In this document: in pieces, positions 12,150 through 21,448 of the stretch
Layout of the letters: the number at the start of each line of letters is the position of its first letter
How positions within the stretch are numbered: position 1 is the first letter of the stretch
Assembly: GCA_016214695.1 (NCBI GenBank)
Contig: JACRNY010000004.1
Coordinates: forward strand, 124,001 to 188,000
Direction of reading: 5' to 3'
Source: Nitrosomonadales bacterium
GTDB taxonomy: Bacteria > Pseudomonadota > Gammaproteobacteria > Burkholderiales > Gallionellaceae
Length of the DNA: 64,000 nt
The notes under the pieces: model-generated
What the model was told of the DNA's origin: nothing
Seen by the model: the letters and a program-made list of their open reading frames with translations, nothing else
Databases searched by the model: none
Position numbers and translations under genes: made by a program

Positions 12150-14429
12150 ATGAATTTCATAAAATGGGCGGGTTTGCTCCCGCTGCTGTATGCGGCTTCC
12201 GTTTTCGCCGTCGAACCGTTCGTCATCAAGGATATCCGCGTCGAAGGCATCCAGCGCACCGAGCCCGGCACGGTGTTCAGTTACCTGCCGGTGAAGGTCG
12301 GCGACACGCTGGACGAGGCGCGCGCCACAGCTTCAGTCCATGCCTTGTTCGCCACCGGATTCTTCAAGGATGTCGAATTGCAGGCGGAACAGGGCGTGCT
12401 GGTCGTGGTGCTCAAGGAACGCCCGACCGTTGCCAGCGTCGAGATCGAGGGCGTCAAGGACTTCCCCAAGCAGCAACTGTTCGACAACCTGAAATATGTC
12501 GGCCTGGCCGAGGGACGTATCTTCGACAAGTCGGCCCTGGAAAAATCCGAGCAGGAACTCAAGCGTCAATATCTCGCGCGCGGCAAGTATTCCGTCGTGG
12601 TCAATACCACCGTCAAGGAACTCGAACGCAATCGCGTATCGGTACGGTTCGACGTGGAAGAAGGCGGTCCTTCCAAGATCCAGCGCATCAATATCGTCGG
12701 CAACAAGGCTTACGACGATGACGAGCTGTTCGACATCATCAAGCTCACCACGCCGGGCTGGTTCACCTGGTTCAGCAAGAACGACCAGTATTCGAAAACC
12801 AAGCTGTCCGCCGACATGGAGAGCCTGCGTACCTTCTATATGAACTCCGGCTACATGGACTTCAACATCGAGTCGACACAGGTGTCGATCTCGCCGGACA
12901 AGAAAGACATCTTCATCACGCTCAATATCTCGGAGGGCGAGAAATACACTGTCTCCGGGGTGAAGGTCGCGGGGACTCAGGCGGTGATATCGCATGAGGA
13001 GACGCGCAAGATGATCGGCATCCAGCCGGGCGACGTGTTTTCGCGCGATGCGCTGACGGAATCCACGCGCAAGATCGGCGAGCGGCTGGGCGAGGACGGT
13101 TACGCCTTTGCCAACGTGAACGCGATTCCCGAGGTGGACAAGGAGAAGCACCAGGTCGCATTCACCTTCGTGGTCGATCCGATGCAACGCGCCTATATCC
13201 GGCGCATCAACATCTCCGGCAACGACAAGACCCGCGACGAGGTCGTCCGCCGCGAGTTCCGCCAGATGGAGAGCGGCTGGTTCGCCACCTCCAAGATCAA
13301 GAAATCCAAGCAGCGCATCGACCGACTGGGCTTCTTTGCCGAGGTCAATCTCGACACTTCCTCGGTGCCGGGAACCAACGACCAACTGGATGTGAACCTG
13401 CGGGTGGCCGAGAAATCCACCGGCAATTTCCAGGTGGGCGCCGGCTACGGCAGCGAGGGTGTGACCTTCAGCGGCGGCATCACGCAGTCCAACCTGTTCG
13501 GTACCGGCAACTATCTGTCCACCCAGATCAACACCAGCAAGGTGAACGAGGTCTACTCGGTTTCCTATACCAATCCCTATTACACGGATGACGGCATCAG
13601 CCGCGGCTTCGATGTCTTCAAGCGCAAGACCAACACGACCAGCACCTACACCAGCCAATACTATTCGAACACCGTGGGTGGTGGCGTGCGGTTCGGCGTG
13701 CCGATCAGCGATGACGAGACCTTCCAGTACGGCCTGTCGACCGAGACCACGACGCTGACCCTTACCAGCGCCAGCTCGCAGCGCTATATCGACTACGTCA
13801 ATACTTTCGGCGCGACCACGAGCAACGTGCTGGGAACCATAGGCTGGACGCGCGATACGCGCGACAGCGCCATCTTCACCACCGAAGGAACGATACAGCG
13901 TTCCTATCTGGAGGTCGGTCTGCCTGTTTCCTCGCAGCGCTTCTACAAATGGACCTACCAGCACGAATGGTTCTACCCGCTCAGCCGCAATACGACCCTG
14001 ATGCTCAACGGCGATGTCGGCGTGTCGAACGGCTATGGCGGCAAACCTCTGCCGGTCTTCAAGAACTTCTATGCCGGCGGAACCGGCTCCGTGCGCGGCT
14101 ACGACAACTACTCGCTGGGTCCCCGGGACACCAGCAACAACTCGCTGGGCGGCAAACAGAAAGTGGTGGGCAACGCCGAACTGTTGTTCCCCATGCCGGG
14201 TATGGAAAAGGAAAAATCCATGCGTTTGAGCCTGTTCCTTGACGGCGGCGCCGTGTACGGTCCGCCGGGGGATGTTCCGGGTTCGACCGGAATGCGCTAT
14301 TCTACGGGCTTGGGGCTGACTTGGTTCTCGCCGGCCGGACCGATCCGATTGAGCTGGGCCAAGCCCTTGAACAAACAATCGCAAGACAAGGTACAGAACG
14401 TACAGTTCACACTGGGTACGATGTTCTGA
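12150..14429 (+). CDS. bamA: Outer membrane protein assembly factor BamA
   Basis: 759 residues. The signal peptide is 1-20 (cut near VFA|VEPF). Five POTRA repeats cover about 22-420, starting IKDIRVEGIQRTEPGTVFSY. The beta-barrel follows, with FYAGGTGSVRGYD (conserved VRGF/Y-type motif of loop 6) and a terminal phenylalanine in FTLGTMF. It is the core of the BAM complex inserting barrel proteins. Seven bases after rseP and before the chaperone gene skp, as in most proteobacteria. Confidence 0.97.
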   Translation: MNFIKWAGLLPLLYAASVFAVEPFVIKDIRVEGIQRTEPGTVFSYLPVKVGDTLDEARATASVHALFATGFFKDVELQAEQGVLVVVLKERPTVASVEIEGVKDFPKQQLFDNLKYVGLAEGRIFDKSALEKSEQELKRQYLARGKYSVVVNTTVKELERNRVSVRFDVEEGGPSKIQRINIVGNKAYDDDELFDIIKLTTPGWFTWFSKNDQYSKTKLSADMESLRTFYMNSGYMDFNIESTQVSISPDKKDIFITLNISEGEKYTVSGVKVAGTQAVISHEETRKMIGIQPGDVFSRDALTESTRKIGERLGEDGYAFANVNAIPEVDKEKHQVAFTFVVDPMQRAYIRRINISGNDKTRDEVVRREFRQMESGWFATSKIKKSKQRIDRLGFFAEVNLDTSSVPGTNDQLDVNLRVAEKSTGNFQVGAGYGSEGVTFSGGITQSNLFGTGNYLSTQINTSKVNEVYSVSYTNPYYTDDGISRGFDVFKRKTNTTSTYTSQYYSNTVGGGVRFGVPISDDETFQYGLSTETTTLTLTSASSQRYIDYVNTFGATTSNVLGTIGWTRDTRDSAIFTTEGTIQRSYLEVGLPVSSQRFYKWTYQHEWFYPLSRNTTLMLNGDVGVSNGYGGKPLPVFKNFYAGGTGSVRGYDNYSLGPRDTSNNSLGGKQKVVGNAELLFPMPGMEKEKSMRLSLFLDGGAVYGPPGDVPGSTGMRYSTGLGLTWFSPAGPIRLSWAKPLNKQSQDKVQNVQFTLGTMF

Positions 14430-14447
14430 TCTGTCAAGGAGCATGAG

Positions 14448-14963
14448 ATGAAGACCTTACTTTATGCGTGCCTGCTGTTCACCGCCTGCATCGCACAGGC
14501 CGGTGCCGAGAGTTTTCGCATCGGGATAGTGGATACCGAACGCATCCTGCGCGAATCGGAACAGGCGGTCCGTGCAGAGAAGAAGATCGAGAAGGAGTTC
14601 GCTGCGCGCGATCAGGAGATCAAAAAACAGATCAAACTGGGCAAGGACCTGCAGGCGGCGCTTGAGAAGGACGGTTCCAGTATGTCCGACTCGGTGCGCC
14701 GTTTCAAGGAACGCGAGCTGGCCAATCTCAACCTCAATCTGCAGACCATGCAGCGCGAGTTCCGCGAAGACCTGAACCTGCGCAAGAACGAGGAATTGGC
14801 CGTCGTGCTGGCCCATGCCGACAAGGCGATACGAGCTATCGCCGAAGCCGAGGAATACGATGTCATCCTGCAAGAGGCGGTGTACCGCAATCCCAAGGTC
14901 GATATCACCGACAAGGTATTGAAATATCTCTCCAACGAGACTCCGGAAAAATCCGGGAAGTGA
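14448..14963 (+). CDS. skp: Periplasmic chaperone Skp/OmpH family protein
   Basis: 171 residues. Residues 1-20 form a signal peptide (CIAQAGA|ESF). The mature protein begins FRIGIVDTERILRES, typical of OmpH, followed by a long charged coiled-coil arm (about 40-130). Skp trimers hold unfolded outer-membrane proteins in the periplasm. Located between bamA and lpxD. Confidence 0.92.
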   Translation: MKTLLYACLLFTACIAQAGAESFRIGIVDTERILRESEQAVRAEKKIEKEFAARDQEIKKQIKLGKDLQAALEKDGSSMSDSVRRFKERELANLNLNLQTMQREFREDLNLRKNEELAVVLAHADKAIRAIAEAEEYDVILQEAVYRNPKVDITDKVLKYLSNETPEKSGK

Positions 14964-14981
14964 TCTGAGAGAAACATTCTG

Positions 14982-16025
14982 ATGGATCGTACAGCCTACC
15001 GACTGGCAGACATCGTGGCGCGTTTCGGCGGGCAGGTGATGGGAGATGCCGAGACGCGCATCCAGCAGATCGGCACGCTGGAGAAGGCGGGCGCAGGGCA
15101 GATCGCCTTTCTCGCGAACGCCAAATACCGCAAGCAGCTCGAAGGCAGCCAAGCCTCTGCCGTGATCCTGTCCATAGCGGATGCCGACGCCACGTCTATC
15201 CCGCGCATCGTCTGCGACAACCCCTATTCGTATTTCGCCAGGCTTTCCGCCTTCCTCAATCCCTTGCGCGACTATGCGCCCGGAATCCATCCTTCTGCCG
15301 TCATCGGCAAGGGCGCGCAGATATCGCCGCAGGCGCACATCGGTCCGCAAGTGACGGTCGGTGAGGGCGCAGTCATCGGCGCGGGGACCGTGGTGATGGC
15401 GGGGTGCGTCATCGGCGACAACACCGCACTGGGTGAAAGCACTCGCCTGTATCCGCGCGTCAGCGTGTATCACGACTGCATCATCGGCAACCATGTCATC
15501 GTGCACTCGGGTGCGGTCATCGGTTCCGACGGTTTCGGCATGGCCTGGGAGAACGGCCGCTGGCTGAAGATCCCGCAGATCGGGCGCGTGCTGATCGGCG
15601 ACCATGTCGAGATCGGGGCCAACACCACCATAGACCGCGGCGCGCTGGACGATACCGTGATCGAAGAGGACGTGAAGCTGGACAACCAGATCCAGGTCGC
15701 GCATAACGTGCGCATCGGCGCGCACACCGCCATCGCCGGCTGCGTCGGCATCGCAGGCAGCGCCGTCATCGGCAAGTATTGCCGCATCGGCGGCAGCGCC
15801 GGCATCCTGGGACATCTGAGCATCGCGGACGGCGTGGAGATATCCTCGTTCACCCTGGTTGGAAAATCGATACGCGAAAAAGGTGTTTACAGCGGCATCT
15901 ATCCGTTCAGCGACAAGGAAACATGGCTGAAGAGCGCGGCACATCTGCGCCATCTTGACGACATGTTCGCGCGCATCAAGCAGCTGGAAAAAGAGATCGA
16001 ATCATTAAAGGGAGAGAAAGTATGA
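14982..16025 (+). CDS. lpxD: UDP-3-O-(3-hydroxyacyl)glucosamine N-acyltransferase
   Basis: 347 residues. The N-terminal uridine-binding domain (about 1-100) is followed by a left-handed beta-helix of hexapeptide repeats ([16 protein letters not shown] onward). The catalytic-His region is [15 protein letters not shown] short C-terminal helix ([15 protein letters not shown]) trimerises. It adds the N-linked 3-hydroxyacyl chain in lipid A synthesis. Its stop overlaps the fabZ start. Confidence 0.97.
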   Translation: MDRTAYRLADIVARFGGQVMGDAETRIQQIGTLEKAGAGQIAFLANAKYRKQLEGSQASAVILSIADADATSIPRIVCDNPYSYFARLSAFLNPLRDYAPGIHPSAVIGKGAQISPQAHIGPQVTVGEGAVIGAGTVVMAGCVIGDNTALGESTRLYPRVSVYHDCIIGNHVIVHSGAVIGSDGFGMAWENGRWLKIPQIGRVLIGDHVEIGANTTIDRGALDDTVIEEDVKLDNQIQVAHNVRIGAHTAIAGCVGIAGSAVIGKYCRIGGSAGILGHLSIADGVEISSFTLVGKSIREKGVYSGIYPFSDKETWLKSAAHLRHLDDMFARIKQLEKEIESLKGEKV

Positions 16026-16468
16026 GTACCGCGATGGACATCCATGAGGTGTTGCAGCATCTGCCGCACCGTTATCCGTTCCTGTTGATAGACCGCGTGC
16101 TCGAAGTGGTGCCGAACGAGCGCATCGTGGCGTTGAAGAATGTCTCCATGAACGAACCGTTCTTCCCTGGCCACTACCCGCACCATCCGGTGATGCCGGG
16201 CGTGCTGGTCATCGAGGCGATGGCACAGGCCGCCGCCATCCTGTCGTTCAAGACCATGGGCACCCTGCCCAGCGACGACTCGGTGTACTACTTCGTCGGT
16301 ATCGACAACGCGCGCTTCAAACGTCCGGTCGGCCCCGGCGACCAGTTGATCTTCAAGGTCTCCATCGCGATGAACAAGCGCGGCATGTGGAAGTTCAAGG
16401 GCGTGGCCGAAGTGGACGGTCAGGTGGCCGCCGAAGCCGAACTGATCTGCACACTGAAGACGAAATAA
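16022..16468 (+). CDS. fabZ: 3-hydroxyacyl-ACP dehydratase FabZ
   Basis: 148 residues; hot-dog fold. The active-site motif is [20 protein letters not shown] (catalytic His in GHYPHHP, Glu in IEA). An internal ATG at 16034 could also serve as start; the first ATG, overlapping lpxD, is used here. It dehydrates 3-hydroxyacyl-ACP and competes with lpxA for 3-hydroxy-acyl-ACP, which explains its place inside the lpx cluster. TAATG overlap with lpxA. Confidence 0.97.
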   Translation: MSTAMDIHEVLQHLPHRYPFLLIDRVLEVVPNERIVALKNVSMNEPFFPGHYPHHPVMPGVLVIEAMAQAAAILSFKTMGTLPSDDSVYYFVGIDNARFKRPVGPGDQLIFKVSIAMNKRGMWKFKGVAEVDGQVAAEAELICTLKTK

Positions 16469-17259
16469 TGGACAGCCTGCGTCACCCGACCGCCATCATC
16501 CACCCGCACGCGAAGCTGGCCGATGACGTCCAGGTCGGCCCGTATTCCATCATCGGCGAACATGTCGAGATCGGAGCAGGCACCGTCGTCGGGCCGCATG
16601 TCGTCATCGACGGCCACACCAGCATCGGCAAGAACAACCGCTTCTTCCAGTTCGGTTCCATCGGCGAAGTGCCGCAGGACAAGAAATACAAGGGCGAACC
16701 GACGCGGCTGGTGATCGGTGACAACAACACCATCCGCGAGAGTTGCACTTTCAATCTCGGCACCTCGCAGGACAAGGGCGTCACCACCATCGGCAGCAAC
16801 AACTGGATCATGGCCTATGTGCACATCGCGCACGACTGCATCATCGGCGACCACAACACCATCGCCAATTCCGTGCAGTTCGCCGGACATGTCGAGGTGG
16901 GCAACCGTACACTGATAGGCGGCATGAGCGGCATCCACCAGTTCGTGCGCATCGGCGACTACGCCATGATGGGTTTCATGACGCGCCTGTCGCAGGATCT
17001 GCCCCCGTTCGTGATGGCTGTGGGCAATCCTGCCGAAGTGAAAGGGCCGCATCAGGAAGGACCGCGCCGTGCCGGTTACTCCGCAGCGCGCGTGGACATG
17101 CTCAAGCAGATGTATCGCGCCTTGTACCGCGCCGGCAGCAGTTTCGACAGCGCGAAGCTGGAGATCGAGACATTGCGCGGTCAGGTGCCGGATGCCGATA
17201 CCGACATCGACAACATGCTGGCCTTTCTGGGCAAAGCCACCCGCGGCATCGTGCGTTAA
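16468..17259 (+). CDS. lpxA: UDP-N-acetylglucosamine O-acyltransferase
   Basis: 263 residues from the ATG sharing its A with the fabZ stop. Hexapeptide-repeat beta-helix (IHPHAKLADDVQVGPYSIIG on), catalytic-His region IMAYVHIAHDCIIG, and a C-terminal helical domain. It performs the first lipid A step, transferring 3-hydroxyacyl from ACP to UDP-GlcNAc. Chain length cannot be set from sequence alone. Confidence 0.97.
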   Translation: MDSLRHPTAIIHPHAKLADDVQVGPYSIIGEHVEIGAGTVVGPHVVIDGHTSIGKNNRFFQFGSIGEVPQDKKYKGEPTRLVIGDNNTIRESCTFNLGTSQDKGVTTIGSNNWIMAYVHIAHDCIIGDHNTIANSVQFAGHVEVGNRTLIGGMSGIHQFVRIGDYAMMGFMTRLSQDLPPFVMAVGNPAEVKGPHQEGPRRAGYSAARVDMLKQMYRALYRAGSSFDSAKLEIETLRGQVPDADTDIDNMLAFLGKATRGIVR

Positions 17260-17265
17260 CCTCAC

Positions 17266-18417
17266 ATGAAACAGAACACAAAGACCATCGCCCTTGTCGC
17301 CGGTGAAGCTTCCGGCGACCTGCTCGGCAGCCTGCTGATGGAAGCGATCAAGCAAGCCGTGCCGAACGTGCGCTTCATCGGTATCGGCGGTCCCAAGATG
17401 CAGACAGTCGGCATGGAAGTGCTGTTTCCGATGGAGAAGCTGGCCGTCAACGGCTACATCGAAGTGCTGCGCCACTTTCGCGAACTGGTCGGCATCCGCC
17501 GTAGCCTGCGCGACCGTTTCATCGCCGAACCGCCGGACATGTTCATCGGCATCGATGCGCCCGATTTCAACCTCGACCTGGAGATGGCGCTCAAGCAGCA
17601 CGGTATCCCCGCCGTGCATTACGTGAGTCCATCCATCTGGGCCTGGCGCGGCGAACGCATCCACAAGATCAAACAGGCGGTATCGCATATCCTTGCGCTG
17701 TTCCCGTTCGAGGCGCCGCTGTACCAGCAGGCTGATGTGCCGGTGACCTATGTCGGCCATCCGCTCGCCGATATCTTGCCGGAGCAGCCGAAACGCGACG
17801 AGATGCGCGAGCAGATGCGCATCCTGCCGCGCAATGCCAGGGTGTTCGCCTTCCTGCCCGGCAGCCGCCAGAGTGAAGTACGCCGCCTTGCCGGGACTTT
17901 TGTTGAGACCGCCAAACTCATCCTGCAGAAACTGCCCGATGCGCAGTTCCTCGTTCCGCTTGCCAGCCGCGAAACGCGCACCATCTTCGAGAACGAGATA
18001 TGGCGCCAGGAAGCGCAGCAACTGCCCATCACGCTGCTGTTCGGCCATGCCCACGATGCCATGATCGCGGCCGACGGTGTGCTGGTCGCATCCGGCACCG
18101 CCACGCTGGAAGCCGCCTTGCTCAAGCGTCCGATGGTCATCACCTACAAGATGTCGCCGCTGACCTACTGGATCGCCAAGCGCAAGCAATACCTGCCGTA
18201 CGTCGGCTTGCCGAACATCCTCGCCGGCAAGTTCGTGGTGCCGGAGATCCTGCAGGACGATGCCACGCCGGAGAACCTGGCACAGGCGCTGCTCAATCTG
18301 GTCAACAACAAGCACGCCGTGGCGGAGCTGGAGCAGACCTTCACCCGCATGCACCAGACCTTGCGCCAGGACACCGCGCAGAAAGCGGCTGCCGCCATCC
18401 TGCCTTATCTGGCATGA
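17266..18417 (+). CDS. lpxB: Lipid-A-disaccharide synthase
   Basis: 383 residues, GT19 family. N-terminal [14 protein letters not shown], central [11 protein letters not shown], and C-terminal [13 protein letters not shown] with P-M-V-I-T-Y-K. It condenses UDP-diacyl-GlcN with lipid X to make the lipid A disaccharide at the inner-membrane surface. Six bases after lpxA; its stop overlaps the rnhB start. Confidence 0.97.
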   Translation: MKQNTKTIALVAGEASGDLLGSLLMEAIKQAVPNVRFIGIGGPKMQTVGMEVLFPMEKLAVNGYIEVLRHFRELVGIRRSLRDRFIAEPPDMFIGIDAPDFNLDLEMALKQHGIPAVHYVSPSIWAWRGERIHKIKQAVSHILALFPFEAPLYQQADVPVTYVGHPLADILPEQPKRDEMREQMRILPRNARVFAFLPGSRQSEVRRLAGTFVETAKLILQKLPDAQFLVPLASRETRTIFENEIWRQEAQQLPITLLFGHAHDAMIAADGVLVASGTATLEAALLKRPMVITYKMSPLTYWIAKRKQYLPYVGLPNILAGKFVVPEILQDDATPENLAQALLNLVNNKHAVAELEQTFTRMHQTLRQDTAQKAAAAILPYLA

Positions 18418-18995
18418 CGCGTATCCTGCTCATCTGCGGCGTGGATGAAGCAGGGCGCGGCCCGCTGGCCGGGCCGGTGAGTGCGGCCGCAGTCATCCTC
18501 GATGCAGCCAGGCCCATCGAAGGCCTGGCCGACTCCAAAAAACTCTCCGAGAGGCAGCGCGACGCGCTTGCCCCCATCATCCGCGAACGGGCGCTGGCTT
18601 GGGCCGTGGCCACAGCCTCCGTGGAAGAGATAGACCGCCTCAACATCCTGCAGGCGACATTGCTGGCGATGAAACGCGCCGTGGAGGGGCTGCAAGTGCA
18701 GCCGCAACAGGTGCTGGTGGACGGGTTGTACTGTCCGCACACCGGTATCCCCAGCGAGGCCATCGTCAAGGGCGACAGCAAGGTCGCCGCCATCTCTGCC
18801 GCCTCCATCCTGGCCAAGACCGCGCGCGACGAACTCATGCTGGGATTGCATGAGCAGTATCCCCAATACGGCTTCGACGGGCACAAGGGCTATCCCACAG
18901 CCGCACACCTTGCGGCATTGCGCGAACATGGCGTCTCCGACGTGCATCGCCGCAGCTTCCGGCCGGTGCGCGAACTTTTGCCCCCAGCGGCGTGA
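18414..18995 (+). CDS. rnhB: Ribonuclease HII
   Basis: 193 residues from the ATG overlapping the lpxB stop. The [12 protein letters not shown] motif gives the first acidic pair; the other acidic residues are in LVDGLY and in [20 protein letters not shown]. It removes ribonucleotides from DNA:RNA hybrids and misinserted rNMPs. Last gene of the long + strand block; no strong terminator is visible after it. Confidence 0.96.
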   Translation: MTRILLICGVDEAGRGPLAGPVSAAAVILDAARPIEGLADSKKLSERQRDALAPIIRERALAWAVATASVEEIDRLNILQATLLAMKRAVEGLQVQPQQVLVDGLYCPHTGIPSEAIVKGDSKVAAISAASILAKTARDELMLGLHEQYPQYGFDGHKGYPTAAHLAALREHGVSDVHRRSFRPVRELLPPAA

Positions 18996-19058
18996 AGGAT
19001 AAATCCGCGGGATTTTCGGTTATCCTCTAGCCTGTCGAAAACCACAGGGCGATAGACC

Positions 19059-19514
19059 ATGACATTCTTCAAACTCATCCATCTGATCTCCGTCGTCGTC
19101 TGGGTAGGCGGTATGTTCTTCGCCTACATGGTGCTGCGACCGGCCGCCGTCGATGTGCTGCAACCGCCGGAACGTCTGCGCCTGTGGGACAACGTCTTCC
19201 ACCGTTTCTTCAACTGGGTGTGGGCTGCGGTAGGACTCATCCTTGCCACCGGCTTCTACATGATCTACCAGTACGGCGGCATGGCGCATGCGCCGCATTT
19301 CGTGCATATCATGCTGCTGCTCGGGTTGGTGATGGCTGGTATCTATGGCTACGTGTTCTTCGCCTGTTACGTACCGTTCAGCCTGCATGTCGCCAAGGAA
19401 CGCTGGAAAGAGGCAGGGGAGATGCTGGGCAAGATCCGCAAACTGGTCGGGTTGAACCTCGCACTGGGACTGCTCACGATCTCTGTCGCCGTCATCGGCA
19501 TCGCATGGATCTGA
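19059..19514 (+). CDS. CopD-like small integral membrane protein
   Basis: 151 residues, four predicted membrane helices (about 2-24, 48-70, 79-104, 127-150). The N-terminal HLISVVVWVGGMFF and the conserved His residues in helices 1 and 3 (HFVHIM) resemble the CopD/PF05425 fold, single-domain type. Function is unknown; a copper or heme role is only suggested by the family. The next small membrane gene follows after 28 bases and may be co-transcribed. Confidence 0.65.
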   Translation: MTFFKLIHLISVVVWVGGMFFAYMVLRPAAVDVLQPPERLRLWDNVFHRFFNWVWAAVGLILATGFYMIYQYGGMAHAPHFVHIMLLLGLVMAGIYGYVFFACYVPFSLHVAKERWKEAGEMLGKIRKLVGLNLALGLLTISVAVIGIAWI

Positions 19515-19542
19515 GCAAAGAAAACACCGAAAGGAACGACAG

Positions 19543-19791
19543 ATGAACAAGAAGACGCTTGTCAGCATTGCCGCTTTTGCCGTACTGGGCCTGATCGTGG
19601 GTTACTTCTTCTTCGGCAAATGGGGCGGCGAATATGTCAGCCTGAAGACACTGTTCTCGTTCGGCGGCAACAGCATCCAGAGCGCCTTCCGCTCGATCTC
19701 CGGCATGGAAGAGATGCGCAACAAGATCCTGATCTGCGGCGCCATCGGCGCACTGGTGGGATTGATCATCCCCCTGAAGTTCAAGAAGTAG
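19543..19791 (+). CDS. Small hypothetical membrane protein
   Basis: 82 residues with two hydrophobic helices (about 6-25 and 61-78) joined by a polar loop rich in Ser/Phe/Gly. It ends LKFKK. ATG preceded by AAAGGAACGACAG, a good ribosome site. I do not recognise the family. Probably co-transcribed with the CopD-like gene; its 3' end faces msrA nine bases away. Confidence 0.6.
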   Translation: MNKKTLVSIAAFAVLGLIVGYFFFGKWGGEYVSLKTLFSFGGNSIQSAFRSISGMEEMRNKILICGAIGALVGLIIPLKFKK

Positions 19792-19800
19792 CGGCGCGGT

Positions 19801-20310
19801 TCACTCGCCCAGCTGCATCCTGCGCACGTAATGGCAGGTATAGCCGTGCGGATGCTTGACCAGGTATTTCTGGTGATATTCCTCCGCACGCCAGAACTCC
19901 CTGAACTGCACCACTTCGGTCACCACCTTTGCCTTCCAGTCGCCTGAGGCATCCACCGACTTGATGACTTCCAGGGCGGTGTTTTTCTGTTCATCGTCCA
20001 GGTAGAAGATCGCCGAGCGGTACTGCGTGCCGACATCGTTACCCTGCCGGTCCTTCGTGGTCGGGTTGTGCATGCGGAAGAACTCGAACAGCAGATGGCG
20101 GTAGGAGAGCTTGCCCGGATCGAACACGATCTTCAGCGACTCGGCATGACCGCTGCCGCCGGTCTTCACAGTCTCGTAAGTCGCGTTCGGCGTACTGCCG
20201 CCGGTATAGCCCACCTCTGTCTCCAGCGCGCCGGGTATCTGGCGCACCAGGTCTTCCATTCCCCAGAAACAGCCGCCGGAAAGGTAGGCAACTTGATTGG
20301 TGTCGGTCAT
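19801..20310 (-). CDS. msrA: Peptide methionine-(S)-S-oxide reductase MsrA
   Basis: 169 residues. The active-site GGCFWGMED is at 12-20 (catalytic Cys), followed by GYTGG and [11 protein letters not shown], then [16 protein letters not shown] family-typical EEYHQKYL lies near the C-terminus. It reduces methionine S-sulfoxide with thioredoxin. ATG preceded by AAAGGAG. A polypyrimidine/polypurine tract lies just upstream. Confidence 0.96.
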   Translation of the reverse strand: MTDTNQVAYLSGGCFWGMEDLVRQIPGALETEVGYTGGSTPNATYETVKTGGSGHAESLKIVFDPGKLSYRHLLFEFFRMHNPTTKDRQGNDVGTQYRSAIFYLDDEQKNTALEVIKSVDASGDWKAKVVTEVVQFREFWRAEEYHQKYLVKHPHGYTCHYVRRMQLGE

Positions 20311-20444
20311 GACGGCTCCTTTTGGTTCGGCGTGGGCTGGGAGGGAGAGAAGGAGGATGAGAGGAAGGTGGGAGGTTTATTTGGATATCTTTGCAGTATC
20401 CCAGAGGCCTTAATGAAATAACCAGCGAGCATGGCATTGTGTCG

Positions 20445-20580
20445 TAAGCGTTAGAGGCTTTCTTGTGGCTCCGGCCGTTCGCGTTGCGAGCTTAACATTC
20501 GCTGCGCTTATGTTAGCCTGCGCCGCAAACGCGCAAATTTTTCTAGTGGCGTTCCTTCGTCATTGCTGATGCGGCTTCTC
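20445..20580 (-). repeat. smpB 3'-end-like repeat, distal copy, with hairpin
   Basis: Reading the minus strand, right after the orphan gene stop, 20580-20543 encodes REAASAMTKERH plus a stop, close to the native SmpB ending [12 protein letters not shown]. It is followed by the same kind of spacer as at the native gene, including an imperfect hairpin (GCTTAACAT / ATGTTAGCC, 20490-20517) and a GCGCCGCAA box. At 20484-20461 the frame GRSHKKAS resembles the GRSHKRAT start of the next copy, so a further partial unit begins there. Confidence 0.6.
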
Positions 20581-20584
20581 GGAA

Positions 20585-21172
20585 TCAATTGATTGTTATG
20601 GTGGATGCGGCAGTGCCATGGTTAAAAGCAGTCTTCACTTGGGCTATTCGCAGTTCTGCTTCCTCTTTCGTAAGTACTTTTTGCTCAGCGAGCCATCTTA
20701 TCTTGCTGATTTCCCGTTCAATGCCATTTTCAATGTTGATATCACCATACCAGGAAAGTAACTGGTTTTTTCTTCGTGAATAGATTTCATTGATGATTTG
20801 GTTATGAGCCTTTCCATCTTGAATTATGAAGATGTTCCCTTGGTCAGTGCTGAAGACTGTGTAGGTTACTTTCGTCAAATAGGCAAACATGACGCAGAGT
20901 AGCCCAACGACTAACCAGAATCCCGTTCCTTTAAGCGTGTGCCCTCCATACAAAGCATAACCAATTTGAAAAATACTTAAAGCACACCACAAGTAGCCGA
21001 CATTTCTTAGCCACTCATTTTGCTCAATTTGTATCGATGATTTGAATGGAATTTCGCCATAAGAAATATCTACGTCGCCAGCCCCGGTTTTGTTTTTGTA
21101 TGCGAAGTTGAGATTCTCGGCGTCAAACGTAAAAGTATGCCGGTTGGAAAGTTTCTTCTGCTCAATTTTCAT
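20585..21172 (-). CDS. Orphan two-helix membrane protein with SHOCT-like C-terminus
   Basis: 195 residues. The N-terminal soluble part is followed by two membrane helices (about 60-77 and 85-103), a soluble region, and a C-terminal segment WLAEQKVLTKEEAELRIAQV like short C-terminal (SHOCT) oligomerisation domains. Base composition is visibly AT-richer than all neighbours, suggesting acquisition. It is bracketed by copies of the smpB 3' end and hairpins. No function can be assigned. The ATG has GGAATTTGGAATGA-type upstream sequence, a weak ribosome site. Confidence 0.6.
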   Translation of the reverse strand: MKIEQKKLSNRHTFTFDAENLNFAYKNKTGAGDVDISYGEIPFKSSIQIEQNEWLRNVGYLWCALSIFQIGYALYGGHTLKGTGFWLVVGLLCVMFAYLTKVTYTVFSTDQGNIFIIQDGKAHNQIINEIYSRRKNQLLSWYGDINIENGIEREISKIRWLAEQKVLTKEEAELRIAQVKTAFNHGTAASTITIN

Positions 21173-21249
21173 TCCAAATTCCTTAGAAAAAAATTAAATT
21201 GACCGCGGACATAAACATCCAATGAAATTGGCCCTACTGCCGCACGTTG

Positions 21250-21284
21250 CGGGCTTAATATTCGCTTCGGGAATATTAAGCCCG
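21250..21284. repeat. Perfect 14-bp hairpin between orphan gene and second smpB tail copy
   Basis: CGGGCTTAATATTC (21250-21263), 7-base loop, GAATATTAAGCCCG (21271-21284), flanked by GCCGCA boxes. It occupies the same position relative to the tail copy as hairpins near 21400-21425 and 20490-20517, so it belongs to the repeated unit. It could act as a terminator, though no T-run follows. Confidence 0.7.
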
Positions 21285-21307
21285 TGCCGCAAGCGCGCAA
21301 AATTTTC

Positions 21308-21388
21308 CTAGCGGCGTTCCTTCTTCATCGCCTGCGCCGCCTCGCGTATCGACTCCCGTTCTTTCTCGGTAGCCCTTTTGTGGCTTCG
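21308..21388 (-). repeat. smpB 3'-end-like repeat, proximal duplicate
   Basis: The minus strand encodes SHKRATEKERESIREAAQ then AMKKERR and a TAG stop, with no start codon of its own. It aligns residue for residue with the native SmpB end ([23 protein letters not shown]). It lies 60 bases downstream of the smpB stop. Nothing in between codes for a protein; it is a displaced or duplicated gene end. Confidence 0.75.
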
Positions 21389-21436
21389 GCCGCCCTTCGG
21401 GCTTAACCTGCTACGCAGGTTAGCCTGCGCCGCAAG
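21382..21436. repeat. Hairpin-rich spacer after smpB
   Basis: Contains GGCTTCGGCC, a GCCC-TTC-GGGC hairpin (21392-21402) and GGCTTAACCTGC (21400-21411) pairing with GCAGGTTAGCC (21415-21425) with one bulged T, then GCGCCGCAA. The same elements recur after the two other tail copies. Probably the transcript end of smpB. Confidence 0.55.
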
Positions 21437-21448
21437 AGAGCCACGCAA

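Noticed and set aside
12333-14444. 703-codon antisense frame across bamA
   Set aside because: Composition is that of a reverse-frame shadow in high-GC DNA; bamA is certain.
19001-19015. Terminator after rnhB
   Set aside because: AAATCC/GGATTT stem is only six bases with a three-base loop and no clear T-run.
20485-20520. Hairpins near smpB as integron attC sites (GCTTAAC...GTTAGCC)
   Set aside because: One box fits RYYYAAC, but the other (GTTAGCC) breaks GTTRRRY, the unit is only about 30 bases, and there are no inner L boxes.
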